This document shows positions 1 to 8,860 of a stretch of 23,959 nucleotides of DNA, in pieces (positions within the stretch are counted from its first letter, which is position 1; every line of letters starts with the position of its first letter). The notes under the pieces were generated by a model, which saw only the letters and a program-made list of their open reading frames with translations, was not told the origin of the DNA and ran no database searches. Position numbers and translations under genes: made by a program. Source of the DNA: Chara braunii (taxonomy: Eukaryota > Streptophyta > Charophyceae > Charales > Characeae); assembly GCA_003427395.1 (NCBI GenBank), contig BFEA01000465.1:677513-701471 (forward strand), in the 5' to 3' direction.

Positions 1-83
<83 letters not shown>
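1..83. repeat. (CT)n microsatellite at the window start
   Basis: Uninterrupted CT dinucleotides run from the first base. The true length is unknown because the window begins inside the tract. Confidence 0.98.
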
Positions 84-85
<2 letters not shown>

Positions 86-127
86 GTATCCAGCTTCCCG
101 TCACGTCGGTCGCTGGTTGCCCTCGCA

Positions 128-295
128 GCTCCTCCCAACAGCCGATTCCAGCGGGCGCCGAAACGAAAATTAGGGCCAGATTCGAACGTGCAACAAAAAG
201 AAAATTGGCGCGGCTCCTCCCAACAGTCGATTCGAGTGCGCGCCGAAACAAAAATTAGGGCCAGATTTGAACGCGCAGCAAAAAGAAAATTGGCG
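128..295. repeat. Imperfect tandem duplication, about 85-bp period
   Basis: Bases 128-210 and 213-295 are close copies. Both run from GCTCCTCCCAACAG through GCGCCGAAAC and TTAGGGCCAGATT to AAAAAGAAAATTGGCG, with scattered substitutions. The duplicated DNA lies just upstream of the pol remnant. It may belong to the same element or to the DNA it joined, but nothing in it is recognisable as coding. Confidence 0.85.
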
Positions 296-477
296 GCCTA
301 ACAAAGAAGAACAGACGCCTCTGCACATCACGGCTATGTACTTGTATTCGAACATGCGCCCGACAAGTTGGAAACGACAACAACTCTTCATTTCGTTGGG
401 TCCTCTCTCAACGGCTTTCCCAACAATGGAAGACAGGTCTGCGTGGGAGCGTCACGCGAGACCTGCTATTTGCATTA
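296..477 (+). other. Unassigned flank fused to the pol remnant
   Basis: An open frame starting at 267 runs through this stretch into the pol homology. Its first 70 or so codons show no reverse transcriptase features. The YxDD active-site segment expected just before the recognisable part is absent. I infer a deletion or rearrangement near 470-485 that removed the front of pol. Confidence 0.5.
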
Positions 478-1378
478 AGAGTATTAAGGATGTCGAGGAG
501 CATGCTCAACATGTAGACAAAGTCCTCTCACTCCTTCGACAACACAAGTATAAGATAAACAGAGAGAAATTCGAGTTTGGTCGTACTCGAATCTTGTACT
601 TGGGCCATGAAGTATCTGCGAATGGGATTAGGCCCCAAGATGCAAAGGTGGCTAGCATACGTGACTGGCGGCGACCCCGGTCTGTGACTGAGGTCAAATC
701 ATTATTGGGAATGTGTGGTTATTACCTCTACTTTGTAAAGAATTATAGTACGATCGCATCTCCCTTGACTGATCTAACTCGACTTGACATACCATGGGAC
801 TGGACCGACGAGTGTGAGGCAGCTTTCAAGCGTTTGAAGCATGCTCTCACGCACCACGAGGTTCTCATGGTACCCGACCCGCAAAGGCCATTTGTTGTAA
901 CCACTGACGCAAGCCAATGCAGCATTGGCACAGTGTCAGCTCAGCAGGAAGGGAAAAAGTTGAGACCGGTCGATTACATGAGCAAAAAGATGCCATCAAA
1001 GAAGTTGGCAAAGTCCACCTACGAGAGGGAACTCTATGCTCTCTACAAGGCACTTGTCCACTGGAGGCACTATCTGTTAGGAAGGTTCTTTTACTTGACA
1101 ATTGACCATCAGACCCTCAAGTGGATCACAACACAACCCGTTCTCTCCGATGCACTCAAACGATGTATTGAAGTCATAGATCAGTATGACTTCAAACTAT
1201 ACTATGTGAAAGGAGAGTACAATCAGGTTGCAAATGTGTAGTCTAAAAAGGCAGATTCCCTGGGTGTGCTGATTTATGAGTTTGGCTTATCTGAGGATGT
1301 GACTCGATCTTTGGGGGAAGCCTACAAGGAGGATCCCATCACGATGGACATCATCAACAAACTGCAGGCCAAAGACAA
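478..1378 (+). pseudogene. pol: Ty3/gypsy pol fragment: reverse transcriptase tail and RNase H
   Basis: The frame open from 267 becomes recognisable near 478. It contains the post-active-site reverse transcriptase segment with YLGHEVSANGIRP and the SLLGMCGYY region, then an RNase H domain. Candidate RNase H acidic residues are visible, counted from an ATG at 267: D214 in TTDAS, E255 in YERELYAL and D280 in TIDHQ. The YxDD catalytic motif of reverse transcriptase is absent. A TAG at 1239-1241 interrupts the frame where a leucine codon would be expected in the conserved segment after VKGEYN. The same frame then continues in recognisable pol sequence to the small duplication at 1379. This is a remnant, not a functional gene. 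Confidence 0.88.
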
Positions 1379-1404
1379 GGCCACCACTGACGGCCACCAC
1401 TGAC
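1379..1404 (+). repeat. 13-bp exact tandem duplication that shifts the pol frame
   Basis: GGCCACCACTGAC occurs at 1379-1391 and again at 1392-1404. Thirteen is not a multiple of three, so the second copy moves the downstream integrase into another frame and brings a TGA into the upstream frame. Confidence 0.95.
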
Positions 1405-1744
1405 GAGTTTGTGATGATGGATGAGTTACTCTTTCTTGAAAAGGCAGGGTTCAAAAGGTTAGTTATTCCATCTAGAGAGATTTTGCGTAGTTTATTTTTA
1501 GGTGAGTGCCACGACGTAACGGGACATTTCGGCTACAAGAAGACTAGTGCTAACTTAGTACAACGATTTTGGTGGCCTAACATGCTGGACGATTCAAAGA
1601 AGTGCGTACAGACCTGTCAGGTCTGACAATGGGATAAGCCGCGGACTCAAGCTGCGCTTGGGCTACTGAAACCTCTGCCCATTCCTGCTGGCCCAGGGCA
1701 GAGTATCTCCATGGACTTCATGAATACTCTCGTGACCAGCAAGA
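1405..1744 (+). pseudogene. pol: Integrase HHCC zinc-binding domain and start of the catalytic core
   Basis: An open stretch from 1411 reads into the integrase N-terminal domain. H34 and H39 (LGECH, GHFG) and C69 (TCQV) of the HHCC finger are present, counted from the ATG at 1411. The codon at the expected last cysteine, 1624-1626, is TGA, so the finger is cut at its final ligand. The same frame continues past the stop with a proline-rich linker and SMDFM, whose Asp (1714-1716) matches the first catalytic residue of the integrase core. A single-base frame change follows between about 1744 and 1760. Confidence 0.85.
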
Positions 1745-2203
1745 ATGTCAAGAGGGCACATTTTCGTCATAGTTGATAGGTTCACTAAGTATGCTAGACT
1801 AATTGTCATGCCGAAGACCACCAGAACTGAACATGTCATCAAGTTATTCATGGATAACTCGGTGCGTGATTTTGGATTGCCAAAGACAATCGTTAGTGAT
1901 AGAGATGTGTGTTTCACAAGCGAAATGTGGAAGAAGGCCGCTGAACAGATGGGCAGCCAGCTGCAGATGACTTCTGGGAATCATCCCAAAGCAAATGGGC
2001 AGGCTGAACAGATGAACCGTGCGGTGCAGCATCTGCTGAGGCATTACATTAAGCCCAGCCAGGATGACTGGGATGAGAAATTACCTCTCATCGCCAGTCT
2101 GTACAACAATGCTGTACACAGCACCACCGGCGTCAGTCCTAATCAACTGCATCTGGGATGGAAGCTTAGATCTGCTCTAGACTTCCTCCTGCCTGAAAAT
2201 TGA
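1745..2203 (+). pseudogene. pol: Integrase catalytic core fragment
   Basis: This 152-residue open stretch starts in the integrase core at HIFVIVDRFTKYARL. It holds the second and third catalytic residues: D52 in VSDRD and E88 in NGQAEQ, with 35 residues between them, the D-D-35-E spacing of retroviral-type integrases. The matching first Asp lies upstream in a different frame. The start ATG is only the first one after the frame change and is not a natural start. The frame ends at TGA 2201-2203, beyond which the same frame still reads as pol. Confidence 0.88.
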
Positions 2204-2819
2204 ACTGTTGCAACTCCTGGAACCATTGAATTTGGTGTCCAGTATGAGAAATTGTTGCAGCAGACTGTTGAACACATCAAGAAATCTCAGGAAGCCATGA
2301 TTGCTTATGAGAACAAGCGTCGCCAACAGTCCACATTTCAGGTAGGGGAACGTGTCTGAGTTAAGGCTAGTGAGTTGGGACAGGAATTTGGCATCTCTAG
2401 GAAACTAATGCCCCAGTATTTTGGTCCCTGGGAAGTCTTAGACATTGCGGGGAATGATTTGGATGGTCCCTCGTACGTCATTCGTATCCCTGGTCACCTA
2501 CGCACTTACCCTGTTTTTCACGCCTCCAAGCTTGCACCTTTCGCTGAGACAGCACAGTTCCCATCACAGAGATCTATGCTGCCCCCAACCATGGATGGCC
2601 ACGTGGACGTCGACGACATCCTGGATCACAAAGCCACGCCTGTTCCCAAGCCACCTGGCAGGGGAGGACCTCCTAAACCTGCACGGGAGTACAAAGTACA
2701 TTTCAGGCATCACTGATCCGAGGGAAGATCAATGGATTTCATGGGAGGAACTTGCCAAGACAGCTCCTGAGATCGTGGCAGATTATGAGAAGAAACTGAA
2801 GGGGAAGGCACCAGCATGA
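2204..2819 (+). pseudogene. pol: Integrase C-terminal region and chromodomain-like tail
   Basis: The frame of the core continues after its stop through STFQVGERV, is stopped again by TGA 2357-2359 where tryptophan is usual, then runs on through LMPQYFGPWEVL and HASKLAPF, the typical gypsy integrase C-terminus. A tail of 60 or so residues follows with the layout of a chromodomain: DDILDHK, then REYKVHF, then W-I-S-W-E-E-L and a helix. Near 2708-2716 the frame changes again, so the last part is read one frame over and ends with TGA at 2817-2819. In intact elements the chromodomain helps choose insertion sites in chromatin; here it is only a relic. Confidence 0.85.
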
Positions 2820-2844
2820 AGCACCTCAACGGACTTTCGAAGCT

Positions 2845-2852
2845 AAGGGGGA
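2845..2852 (+). other. Candidate polypurine tract
   Basis: A short purine run (AAGGGGGA) lies 26 bases after the last pol stop, where the plus-strand primer of an LTR retrotransposon is expected. The 3' LTR would begin shortly after it. There is no second LTR in the window to confirm the boundary. Confidence 0.45.
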
Positions 2853-4500
2853 TGGAATGCGAGGAACAAGCCCTCAAGGGGCCCTATCAAACATCACATG
2901 ATCTCGGTTAAGGCCCCCAGCAAGCCAAGTGCCCGCCCTAAGTGAAGGCGGGCCTGAATATTTGTCAGAGGCAAAATTCGACATTTCCATATGTGGGTAG
3001 GCTCTCGCAGCACGCCAGTTGGTTGGGTAGACGCGTGAGCCTCACAAAGCTGCGTCATACAGTTGGCCCAGGCCTTGACAGTTGTGCCTGGGCACATACA
3101 CACAAAGCAGGGCCGATACATTGGGAAGCAGGCCATCTGCCTTTGCAAAAGCAGTACCGCCGACGCGCCTGCCTGGGAGCCCTGCACAAATGCAGCAAAC
3201 AGCTCCAGTCTGGAGACTCAGGCCGTGCCCAACTGAAAAGGGCCCAGGCCCTCAACTGTAGTCTCGGGCCTGGGCGCAGGGTCTGAGGCCCAACCGGAAG
3301 CTATTGGAAGCTTCCAGCCAGGCCACACACAGCATCCAGGAGGCTGCCACTTCCATAAAAGAAGTGAGGCAGCCCAGGCCAGGCATTCTGGCCAGTGCAG
3401 GCAATGCGGAAGTGCTGCTGCACTATCGCTTGATGCTGCGCTGCTGCCAAGGGCGCTGACGGGGCGCGTAGTGGTGAAGTGGGGTGCTGCAGGGCAGCGG
3501 GGCACAGGCAGCCATAGCCGGGCTGATGGCGCCAGGGGGTACAGCGGTTGATCTGGTGGTCTTCAGGGAAGGAGGCGCAGTGTGGGGTAATCAAGGTCTG
3601 AGTGAGGGTGACGAGATACGTACCTCGTACATGAAGAGAGGTCGGCTATGGAGTTGACAGTCATATACATTGGTCTTCGAGAGAAGAAGTGAGCCTGTTG
3701 CATGAATCAGCTGTAGGTAGGACAAGATTCGGCAGCGCAGCTCCGCCCGCGGCCAAAAGGGTCAGGCGAAGTAATTTCATTCAGTGGATATGAGAGGTGA
3801 GAGCAGCTGACAATATAGAGTAGGTGAGCCTAGAGATTGCAGTACAGCGAGAGAAGAGTAGACCCAGCAGAGAGTACAGTGGAATACAAAGCAGAGTACA
3901 ATACAGAGAAATAGAGAGTAGAGTAGAGGGTGTCAAGCAGAGGCTGCAGAGTAGAGTAGAGTTAGATGTAGAATATAGAGTATTGCAGGTTACACCGCAC
4001 ACAAAACTGTCGAGTTGAATTGGAACTCCAGAGCAGCATCGCCTACAGAACAGGGTCGTGACCCGCCGAGGGTGGAGTAGACAGTAGCATAAGGTGAGAC
4101 GTGGCCACAGCGAGAAAATCAAGATGGATGACGAGCTACGAAGAGAAAGACGGGGAATGGCGATCAAGGGGCTGTATTTTTTCATTTGTTTCCAGGGGGC
4201 ACAGGCCTGACCACAGTACTCACCAAATTCACATAAGAAGAAAGATATGGCAGTGCGTCGTCGGACCTTGTAGCTGAATTTTCCCATTTTTCGTGAGTTG
4301 TGCAGAAAGGGTCGTACCTGCGGTCGTAAATCCTGACAGAAGCATCCAGTCGGGGCTTAAAAAAACAGGGCAGACGTGTCGACGGAAGTCGACCGGGGAC
4401 CTTTGAAGTTAGCTGCAGATGGAATCGGAGTCACATCGATGCAGTGTAGTCTGTAATAGAAGGCAGATAAGGCCAGGAAACTGCTTCAGCTGAGTATGCC
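2853..4500. other. No gene recognised; possible 3' LTR and flank
   Basis: This stretch follows the polypurine-like tract and may contain the 3' LTR. No TG...CA boundary or target duplication could be fixed. About 2900-3560 is GC-rich. About 3820-3990 is purine-rich with repeated GAGTA. Short open frames on both strands lack recognisable domains. Confidence 0.4.
3820..3990 (+). repeat. Purine-rich degenerate GAGTA/GAGTAGA repeat
   Basis: AGAGTA, AGAGTAGAGTA and AGTACA words recur irregularly, giving an A/G-rich plus strand. The units are too degenerate to assign a fixed period. Confidence 0.6.
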
Positions 4501-5359
4501 GTGACGCCTCGGCTCATGCCCTAGTGTGCGGGCGTTTCGTTTTTGTTGTTTTTCCCCGCCCAATATTATGGAGGGAAGCAGCGGTGAACCATCATCATTC
4601 AAAATTGACCCTGTCGGAATTGCAGCCGGATTTTGACCCGTTAGAGTCATCGGCAGATGAGTTGTTACACCAGGAAACCTATTTTCTATTTTTTACGGTC
4701 AGAGTGATTGGTCTTAATGTCCGGGCGATATTTGTTCAGCCACTATCTGATTTTCTTACAGCACCGCAAAGTTCGGCCGCCTGGAACGCATGCCAGAGAA
4801 AACAACCCAAGCAATGAAAAAGCAGCTCCGTCCGGGCAGGCCAGGGAAAGACCCAAATACATTTAACCCAACCAAGTTTATCTCCCGTCGGGACAACCAG
4901 ACCGAAGACGACAGTTTCTGCGGCAGGCAGACGAGCCGCGGAAACTGCCGGGAATTGGACCCCAGGCAAAACAACCCAAGCAAGAAAAAGGACAGCAACA
5001 TGCTGGCAGGCGAGAAGAATAGACACAGCACAACGGAACAGCCCCGAATGTAACAGGCCCACACAGCGTCCAAATGCACGCACACTAATAGGCAGAGAAG
5101 CGAGTCCCACAACGACCTCAATGCAAGACGGGCAGGATAAGAAGGGCCAATGCAAGCCCTTCCCGAATTTCAACGTCACAACTCCGGACAACACAAAGCC
5201 TGACACCGTGACAATTCAGCGGCAAAGAAGAAAACGGAGTAAAAAACGACTGTGTCACACCGCACTAAACAACGAAAGTGCACACCTTCAGCAGGAACGC
5301 GAGCAGGTAAAGCATCCCGAGCACCCGGATGCCCAACCGGGAGCAGACAGCACGCCAGG
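4501..5359. other. No gene recognised
   Basis: Open frames exist on both strands, partly because the plus strand becomes C/A-rich and poor in stop triplets. None shows a domain, and their composition is biased. I see no promoter or RNA gene. Confidence 0.4.
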
Positions 5360-6390
5360 ACGAAGAAAAAGTGGCCCACCAGAAAACACGTCGGATGCAC
5401 CCGCGCCCAAAACCAGACTAAAGCCAAAACGGGAGCAACGATCAGGCCGGGTTATTTAACGTCGGGTTGGACAACAAACACCCCCACACCAACAGGCCCG
5501 CATCGAAACACAAATCGCAGAGGACACCGAACTCGCCATTCCGAACCCTAATGCGGGCCTGAAACCTGACTGGATGCAAGCCGAATGTAGACAAAGAACC
5601 CCCAACCCCCCCGCCCTGCCACCTTCCCAAAACACACGAACAGCCCCGCATCCGAACAATAAGCAAACCGCAGATGACGCCGAACCTCGCCCAACAGCAT
5701 CGCGCCTCATATCGAGACCACATCTAGGGCCGGCCGAATCGGGACAAAGAACACCGCCACATCAACGAGCCCACATCAGAACACTAACCGCAGATGACGC
5801 CGAACCTCGCCCAAGAGCATCGCCCCTACCGCGCCGTGACAAAGAAAAGCGGCCCAGCAGAAAACACGGCAGATGCACCCGGGCCAAAGAGCACAGCACA
5901 TTCAGGCCAACCGAACAACCCACAGGGGCAGGTGAATCTAGACAACAAACACCCCCACACCAACGGGCCCGCATAGAAACAGTAACTGCAGAGGACGCTG
6001 AACTCGCCATTCCGAACACTAAACAAACAACGGATGCGGGCCAGAAACCTGACCAGATGCAGGCCGAATGTAGACAAAGAACCCCCACCCCCCCAAAAAC
6101 ACTAACCGGAGAGGCCGCCGAACTCGCCATTCCGAACCCTAAACAAACAACGAATGCGGGCCTGAAACTTGACCAGATGCACACCGAATGTAGACAAAGA
6201 ACCCCCACCCCCCCGGCCCTCGCACCTCCCCAACACACAAACGGCCCCGCATCCGAACGCTAAGCAAACCGCATACGACGCCGAACCTCACCCAAGAGCA
6301 TCGCGCCCCATATCGAGACCACATCCAGGGCCGGCTGAATTGGGCCAAAGAACACCGCCACATCAACGGGCCCGCATGGGAACACTAACC
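5360..6390 (+). repeat. Higher-order C/A-rich repeat: a block of about 470 bp duplicated with changes
   Basis: The order of modules at 5360-5830 recurs at 5836-6390. First comes a module with GGCCCA(C)CAGAAAACAC (5370, 5849). Next is CAACAAACACCCCCACACCAAC (5469, 5942), then GAACTCGCCATTCCGAAC (5529, 6000), then ATGCGGGCC with GTAGACAAAGAACCCCC (5550, 6033). Last are GCCCCGCATCCGAAC (5643, 6244) and the GACGCCGAACCTC module (5676, 6277). The second block contains an extra internal duplication. Long open frames here follow from the base composition and the repeats and do not indicate a gene. Confidence 0.8.
6031..6270 (+). repeat. Two adjacent 120-bp tandem units
   Basis: ATGCGGGCC...GAAAC and the following text recur exactly 120 bases apart (units near 6031-6150 and 6151-6270). 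Both carry CCGAATGTAGACAAAGAACC. Similarity weakens in the second half of the second unit. Confidence 0.8.
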
Positions 6391-6660
6391 GCAGAGGACG
6401 CCTAACCTCGCCCAAGAGCGCCTCAAATCGAGACCACATCCAGAGCAACACAAACCGCAGAGGACGCCGAACGTCGGCCAAGAGCATCGCGCCTCATATT
6501 GAGAGCACATCCAGAGCAACACAAACCGCGGAGGACGCCGAACGTTGGCCAAGAGTATTGCGCCTCATATCGAGACCACATCGAGAGCAACACAAACCCC
6601 AGAGGACGCTGAACCTTGCCCAAGAGCATCGCGTCTCATATCGAGACCACATCCATCCAA
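6391..6660 (+). repeat. Four tandem units of about 66-71 bp
   Basis: Units start at 6391, 6457, 6528 and 6599, with lengths 66, 71, 71 and a partial last copy. Each contains GAGGACGC, CCAAGAG, a TCATATCGAGA-like segment and ACCACATC. They derive from the last module of the larger block upstream. There are no spacers, so this is not a CRISPR array. Confidence 0.88.
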
Positions 6661-7203
6661 AAAAACACAACGCCGCAACACTGCACAAACACCACACACC
6701 CCAAATCACGGCGAAATCGCTAGATAGCGGAGAAATCAACGACGGCAACGCAATACAAACACGAGCGAAGAGCAAAGAGGGCACACACGTGTCGACACAA
6801 CAGCACCCCAAAAAGCCGACCTGCTGCAAAAGTAGAGCTCGCAAAACCGTTAAGAAATCAGTTCTCCGGCAACAGCAGCCACAAAGATCAAGATCCTATG
6901 GCCCAATGTTCCTGAAAAGAACCGGCTCAGTGAGCAGCTTCACGGGGAGGGCGACTAAGCTTTAGGAGTCATGGGTTGATAGTCGGGTAGAGTAGGTTGG
7001 GGCACTGGGCGCCAGACAGAGAGGAGCGACTTTGGATACTGTGTTGATGTGGCCTACGGGCTTGAACACTGGACTTCATTGTATCGCTCTATATGGATGG
7101 TTTCTCGGTGCATTTTGTACTCTCCGCTTGGATACGACCTGGACATCTGTGTAATTTCGCAACTTGGTTTTCTGTATATCATTCGCACTCATATTCCTTG
7201 CAT
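6661..7203. other. No gene recognised
   Basis: The composition returns towards normal after the C/A-rich repeats. A plus-strand open frame that entered from the repeats stops at 6963-6965. I see no domain, RNA gene or element boundary. Confidence 0.4.
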
Positions 7204-7490
7204 GAACTAAAAGAGCCCACTTATTGCGGAACAAATGATTAAAAGCACGCAGGATAAACATGAAGAGCACACCGGAACCATTCATTTTTATCATTCTTCT
7301 TTTGACTCCCCCTTCACTATGGGTCTGGTTTTCACCCAGACGACCTGGGTCCAGGAAAAAAAAAAGAAAAAAAGAAAAAAAGAGCGCACTCTGCAAAACA
7401 AATGATAAAAATACACAGAACAAACATGAAGAGCAGACTGAAACCATTCATTTTTTATCGTTCTTCTTTTAACCCCCCCTTTACTGTGCC
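7204..7490. repeat. Tandem pair of a 110-bp module, separated by an A-rich spacer
   Basis: Bases 7204-7315 and 7372-7490 share the order AAAGAGC-CAC, CAAATGAT, ACATGAAGAGCA and CCATTCATTTTT, then TTCTTCTTTT and CCCCCTT/CCCTTT. A third copy is at 22801-22915. The spacer includes a small hairpin (GTCTGG at 7323-7328 with CCAGAC at 7336-7341) and an A-rich tract with interspersed G. The second module is the left edge of the larger dispersed repeat. Confidence 0.8.
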
Positions 7491-8480
7491 TCTCACGTAC
7501 AAGGCTTGCTATGTTGATGAAGTTGAGTGCGAGCTGCCCACATCCCTGTGAGCCATAACAGCCCACTTGTACGCTGTGAGAAAGAGGCAGAATAAAGGGG
7601 GAGGCGATAAACACAGAGAAGAGAGATTTAGACAAGACAAAACAAAAGAGCAACAAAGTAAGAAAGAATAAGGAGTGTGGAATGAAGATGAAGGCAAAGG
7701 AGAGGATAAGAAAAGACTCAAGAATTGCTCTGTCCTTGCCAACAGAGAGGACATATGTTATAAGGACGAAGGTGGATGAACACATGAAAGGCCTCGCTGA
7801 GCACTCTTAGTACAACAATAGCCATGACGACTGGCATTGAGCATGCCCACCATACATCCCTGACAAATGGCATGTCGATTGTAGGGCAAAATGAAGGAAG
7901 TACGATCACCACAAAAGACCATGCATTCAGTACACGCCCATGGCCACAAAATGGACAAATAGTGTCCGGATGCGAAGGGTGCCTGCACTCAGGAACAGAG
8001 GGACATTCCGCTACACACATGGATGCAGAAACCATGTCATTGTAATGACTGTGGCAGAGACGATGGTAGCTACGGCCGAGTGTAACAGCGCCCTTAGTTG
8101 TGCAAAGGAGAAGGTTGCAGAGTGTTGGTACATTGTCCCGCCTCAGCACGGGGCCTGAGGAACGACCTTCGACATAAAAGAGATTGCAGATGGTTTGGTG
8201 TGGCAAGAAAACAGCATCATTATGTAAGAAATCAGTAACATCAGTCATGGCATGGACCATGATGCCGTTGTCCCACAGCTCCCAGTGGTCAGAAGCATGT
8301 ACAATGGCCATGTAATGGCCAGGTCCGTGCACAATCCAGGCGGACACCTGCTCGAGCATTGTGTAGTTCAAGTTGGCGCTCCCTCAAAAAACCTCTTTAC
8401 CTGGTATAATTACAATCCTCTGGCTGTAGGCGGGGAAGATCAGCATCAATCTGTAGAGATCAGCATCAATCTGTAGGGCA
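7372..8480 (-). mobile_element. Dispersed repeat, copy 1, with a minus-strand coding relic
   Basis: From 7372 to about 8090 this stretch aligns base for base, with many substitutions, to 22801-23635 in the same orientation. Shared landmarks are TACGCTGTGAGAA, AGGCAGA(A/G)TAAAGGGGGAG, TAAACACAGAGAAGAGA, AGGAGTGTGGAAT, AAAGACCATGCATTCAG and CACACATGGATGCA. Copy 1 extends further right into a USP-like domain that copy 2 lacks. No terminal repeats or target duplications were found, so the class of element is unknown. Confidence 0.7.
8438..8477. repeat. 20-bp tandem duplication
   Basis: GATCAGCATCAATCTGTAG(A/G) occurs at 8438-8457 and 8458-8477. It breaks the minus-strand frame, because reading through a single copy would join the upstream open frame to the USP-like one. 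Confidence 0.92.
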
Positions 8481-8587
8481 ATTGCAAGGAAGTCTGACGG
8501 TGTATAAACAGGGGATGGAGAATGTGAAGACGGATATTTGTTGCAGTCGGACCACAGAGATTGGCGGGGATCTCAGGCTGCTGTGCC

Positions 8588-8689
8588 GGATGCTGGCCAA
8601 CAATTTGCAGATCACCCAGATGGTGTTGCAAGCCCAAAATGTCTTGGGTTGTTTGCTGGTCAGTCATTTGCAGATCACCCATGTGGTCT
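8588..8689 (-). repeat. 38-bp motif repeated, third copy at 9328-9363
   Basis: GCTGG(C/T)CA-(N)3-ATTTGCAGATC(A/C)CCC recurs at 8588-8625, 8651-8689 and 9328-9363. On the minus strand the first two read as GDLQ(I/M)xxQ. The third copy lies beyond the adapter-bounded chimera, which suggests that 9282 onwards may originally have been near this repeat. Confidence 0.75.
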
Positions 8690-8747
8690 GCAGATGGTGG
8701 TACACAAATTTGTGGTTCATCCAATCCATGGTTGCATAACTGCCGAC

Positions 8748-8818
8748 TGCCGGACCCGACCGCCGACCATATTGCAGCCGACCAGTAGGGCCGACCGGTC
8801 GGTGGTCTGCCGACCAGT
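8748..8818. repeat. CCGAC-rich cluster with a 12-bp palindrome
   Basis: CCGAC occurs many times within 70 bases, including the perfect palindrome CCGACCGGTCGG at 8791-8802. CCGAC is also the core of plant DRE sites, but the density here looks like a simple repeat, not a promoter. Confidence 0.6.
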
Positions 8819-8860
8819 CAGAAAACAACCATCCACTGATTTGTTTCAAATCTGAGTTGG

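Larger units (their letters stand above)
478..2860 (+). mobile_element. Decayed Ty3/gypsy chromovirus-type LTR retrotransposon, 5'-truncated
   Basis: Domain order is reverse transcriptase tail, RNase H, integrase (HHCC finger, D-D-35-E core), chromodomain-like tail, then a purine-rich tract at 2845-2852. Integrase after RNase H with a terminal chromodomain is the chromovirus arrangement. Gag, protease and most of the reverse transcriptase are missing, as is any 5' LTR. The pol reading is broken by at least four in-frame stops and three frame changes, so the copy is dead. The 3' LTR boundary was not identified. Confidence 0.85.
7718..8724 (-). pseudogene. Broken gene with USP (peptidase C19)-like histidine box and Cys-rich tail
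   Basis: An open frame of 217 codons runs from 8371 to a stop at 7718-7720; its first codon is TTG, so it is not a natural start. Residues are counted from that codon. They resemble the C-terminal half of ubiquitin-specific proteases: N-Y-T-M-L, HGPGHYMAIV (GHY at 18-20, candidate catalytic His19), W-E-L-W-D-N (Asn35 as a possible third catalytic residue) and LFY at 64-66. A tail follows with C139-P-F-C142 and C207-P-L-C210. Upstream, the frame is crossed by a TGA at 8384-8386 and a 20-bp duplication at 8438-8477. Beyond that a frame open to 8724 reads LQLPYRLML and Q-rich repeats. The Cys box of the protease was not found. Function is inferred from motifs alone. Confidence 0.5.

Noticed and set aside
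5546-6150. Plant telomere repeat (CCCTAAA)
   Set aside because: Only isolated ACCCTAA words occur; there is no tandem array.
6391-6660. CRISPR-like array
   Set aside because: The units are 66-71 bases, contiguous and similar over their whole length, with no unique spacers and no cas genes.
4790-6965. Large Pro/Thr/Arg-rich protein gene
   Set aside because: Open frames appear in several frames at once because the DNA is C/A-rich and repetitive. Unit lengths such as 71 bases do not preserve a frame.
8748-8818. Drought-responsive promoter from clustered CCGAC cores
   Set aside because: No gene follows in either direction, and the words sit in a low-complexity cluster beside an assembly artefact.
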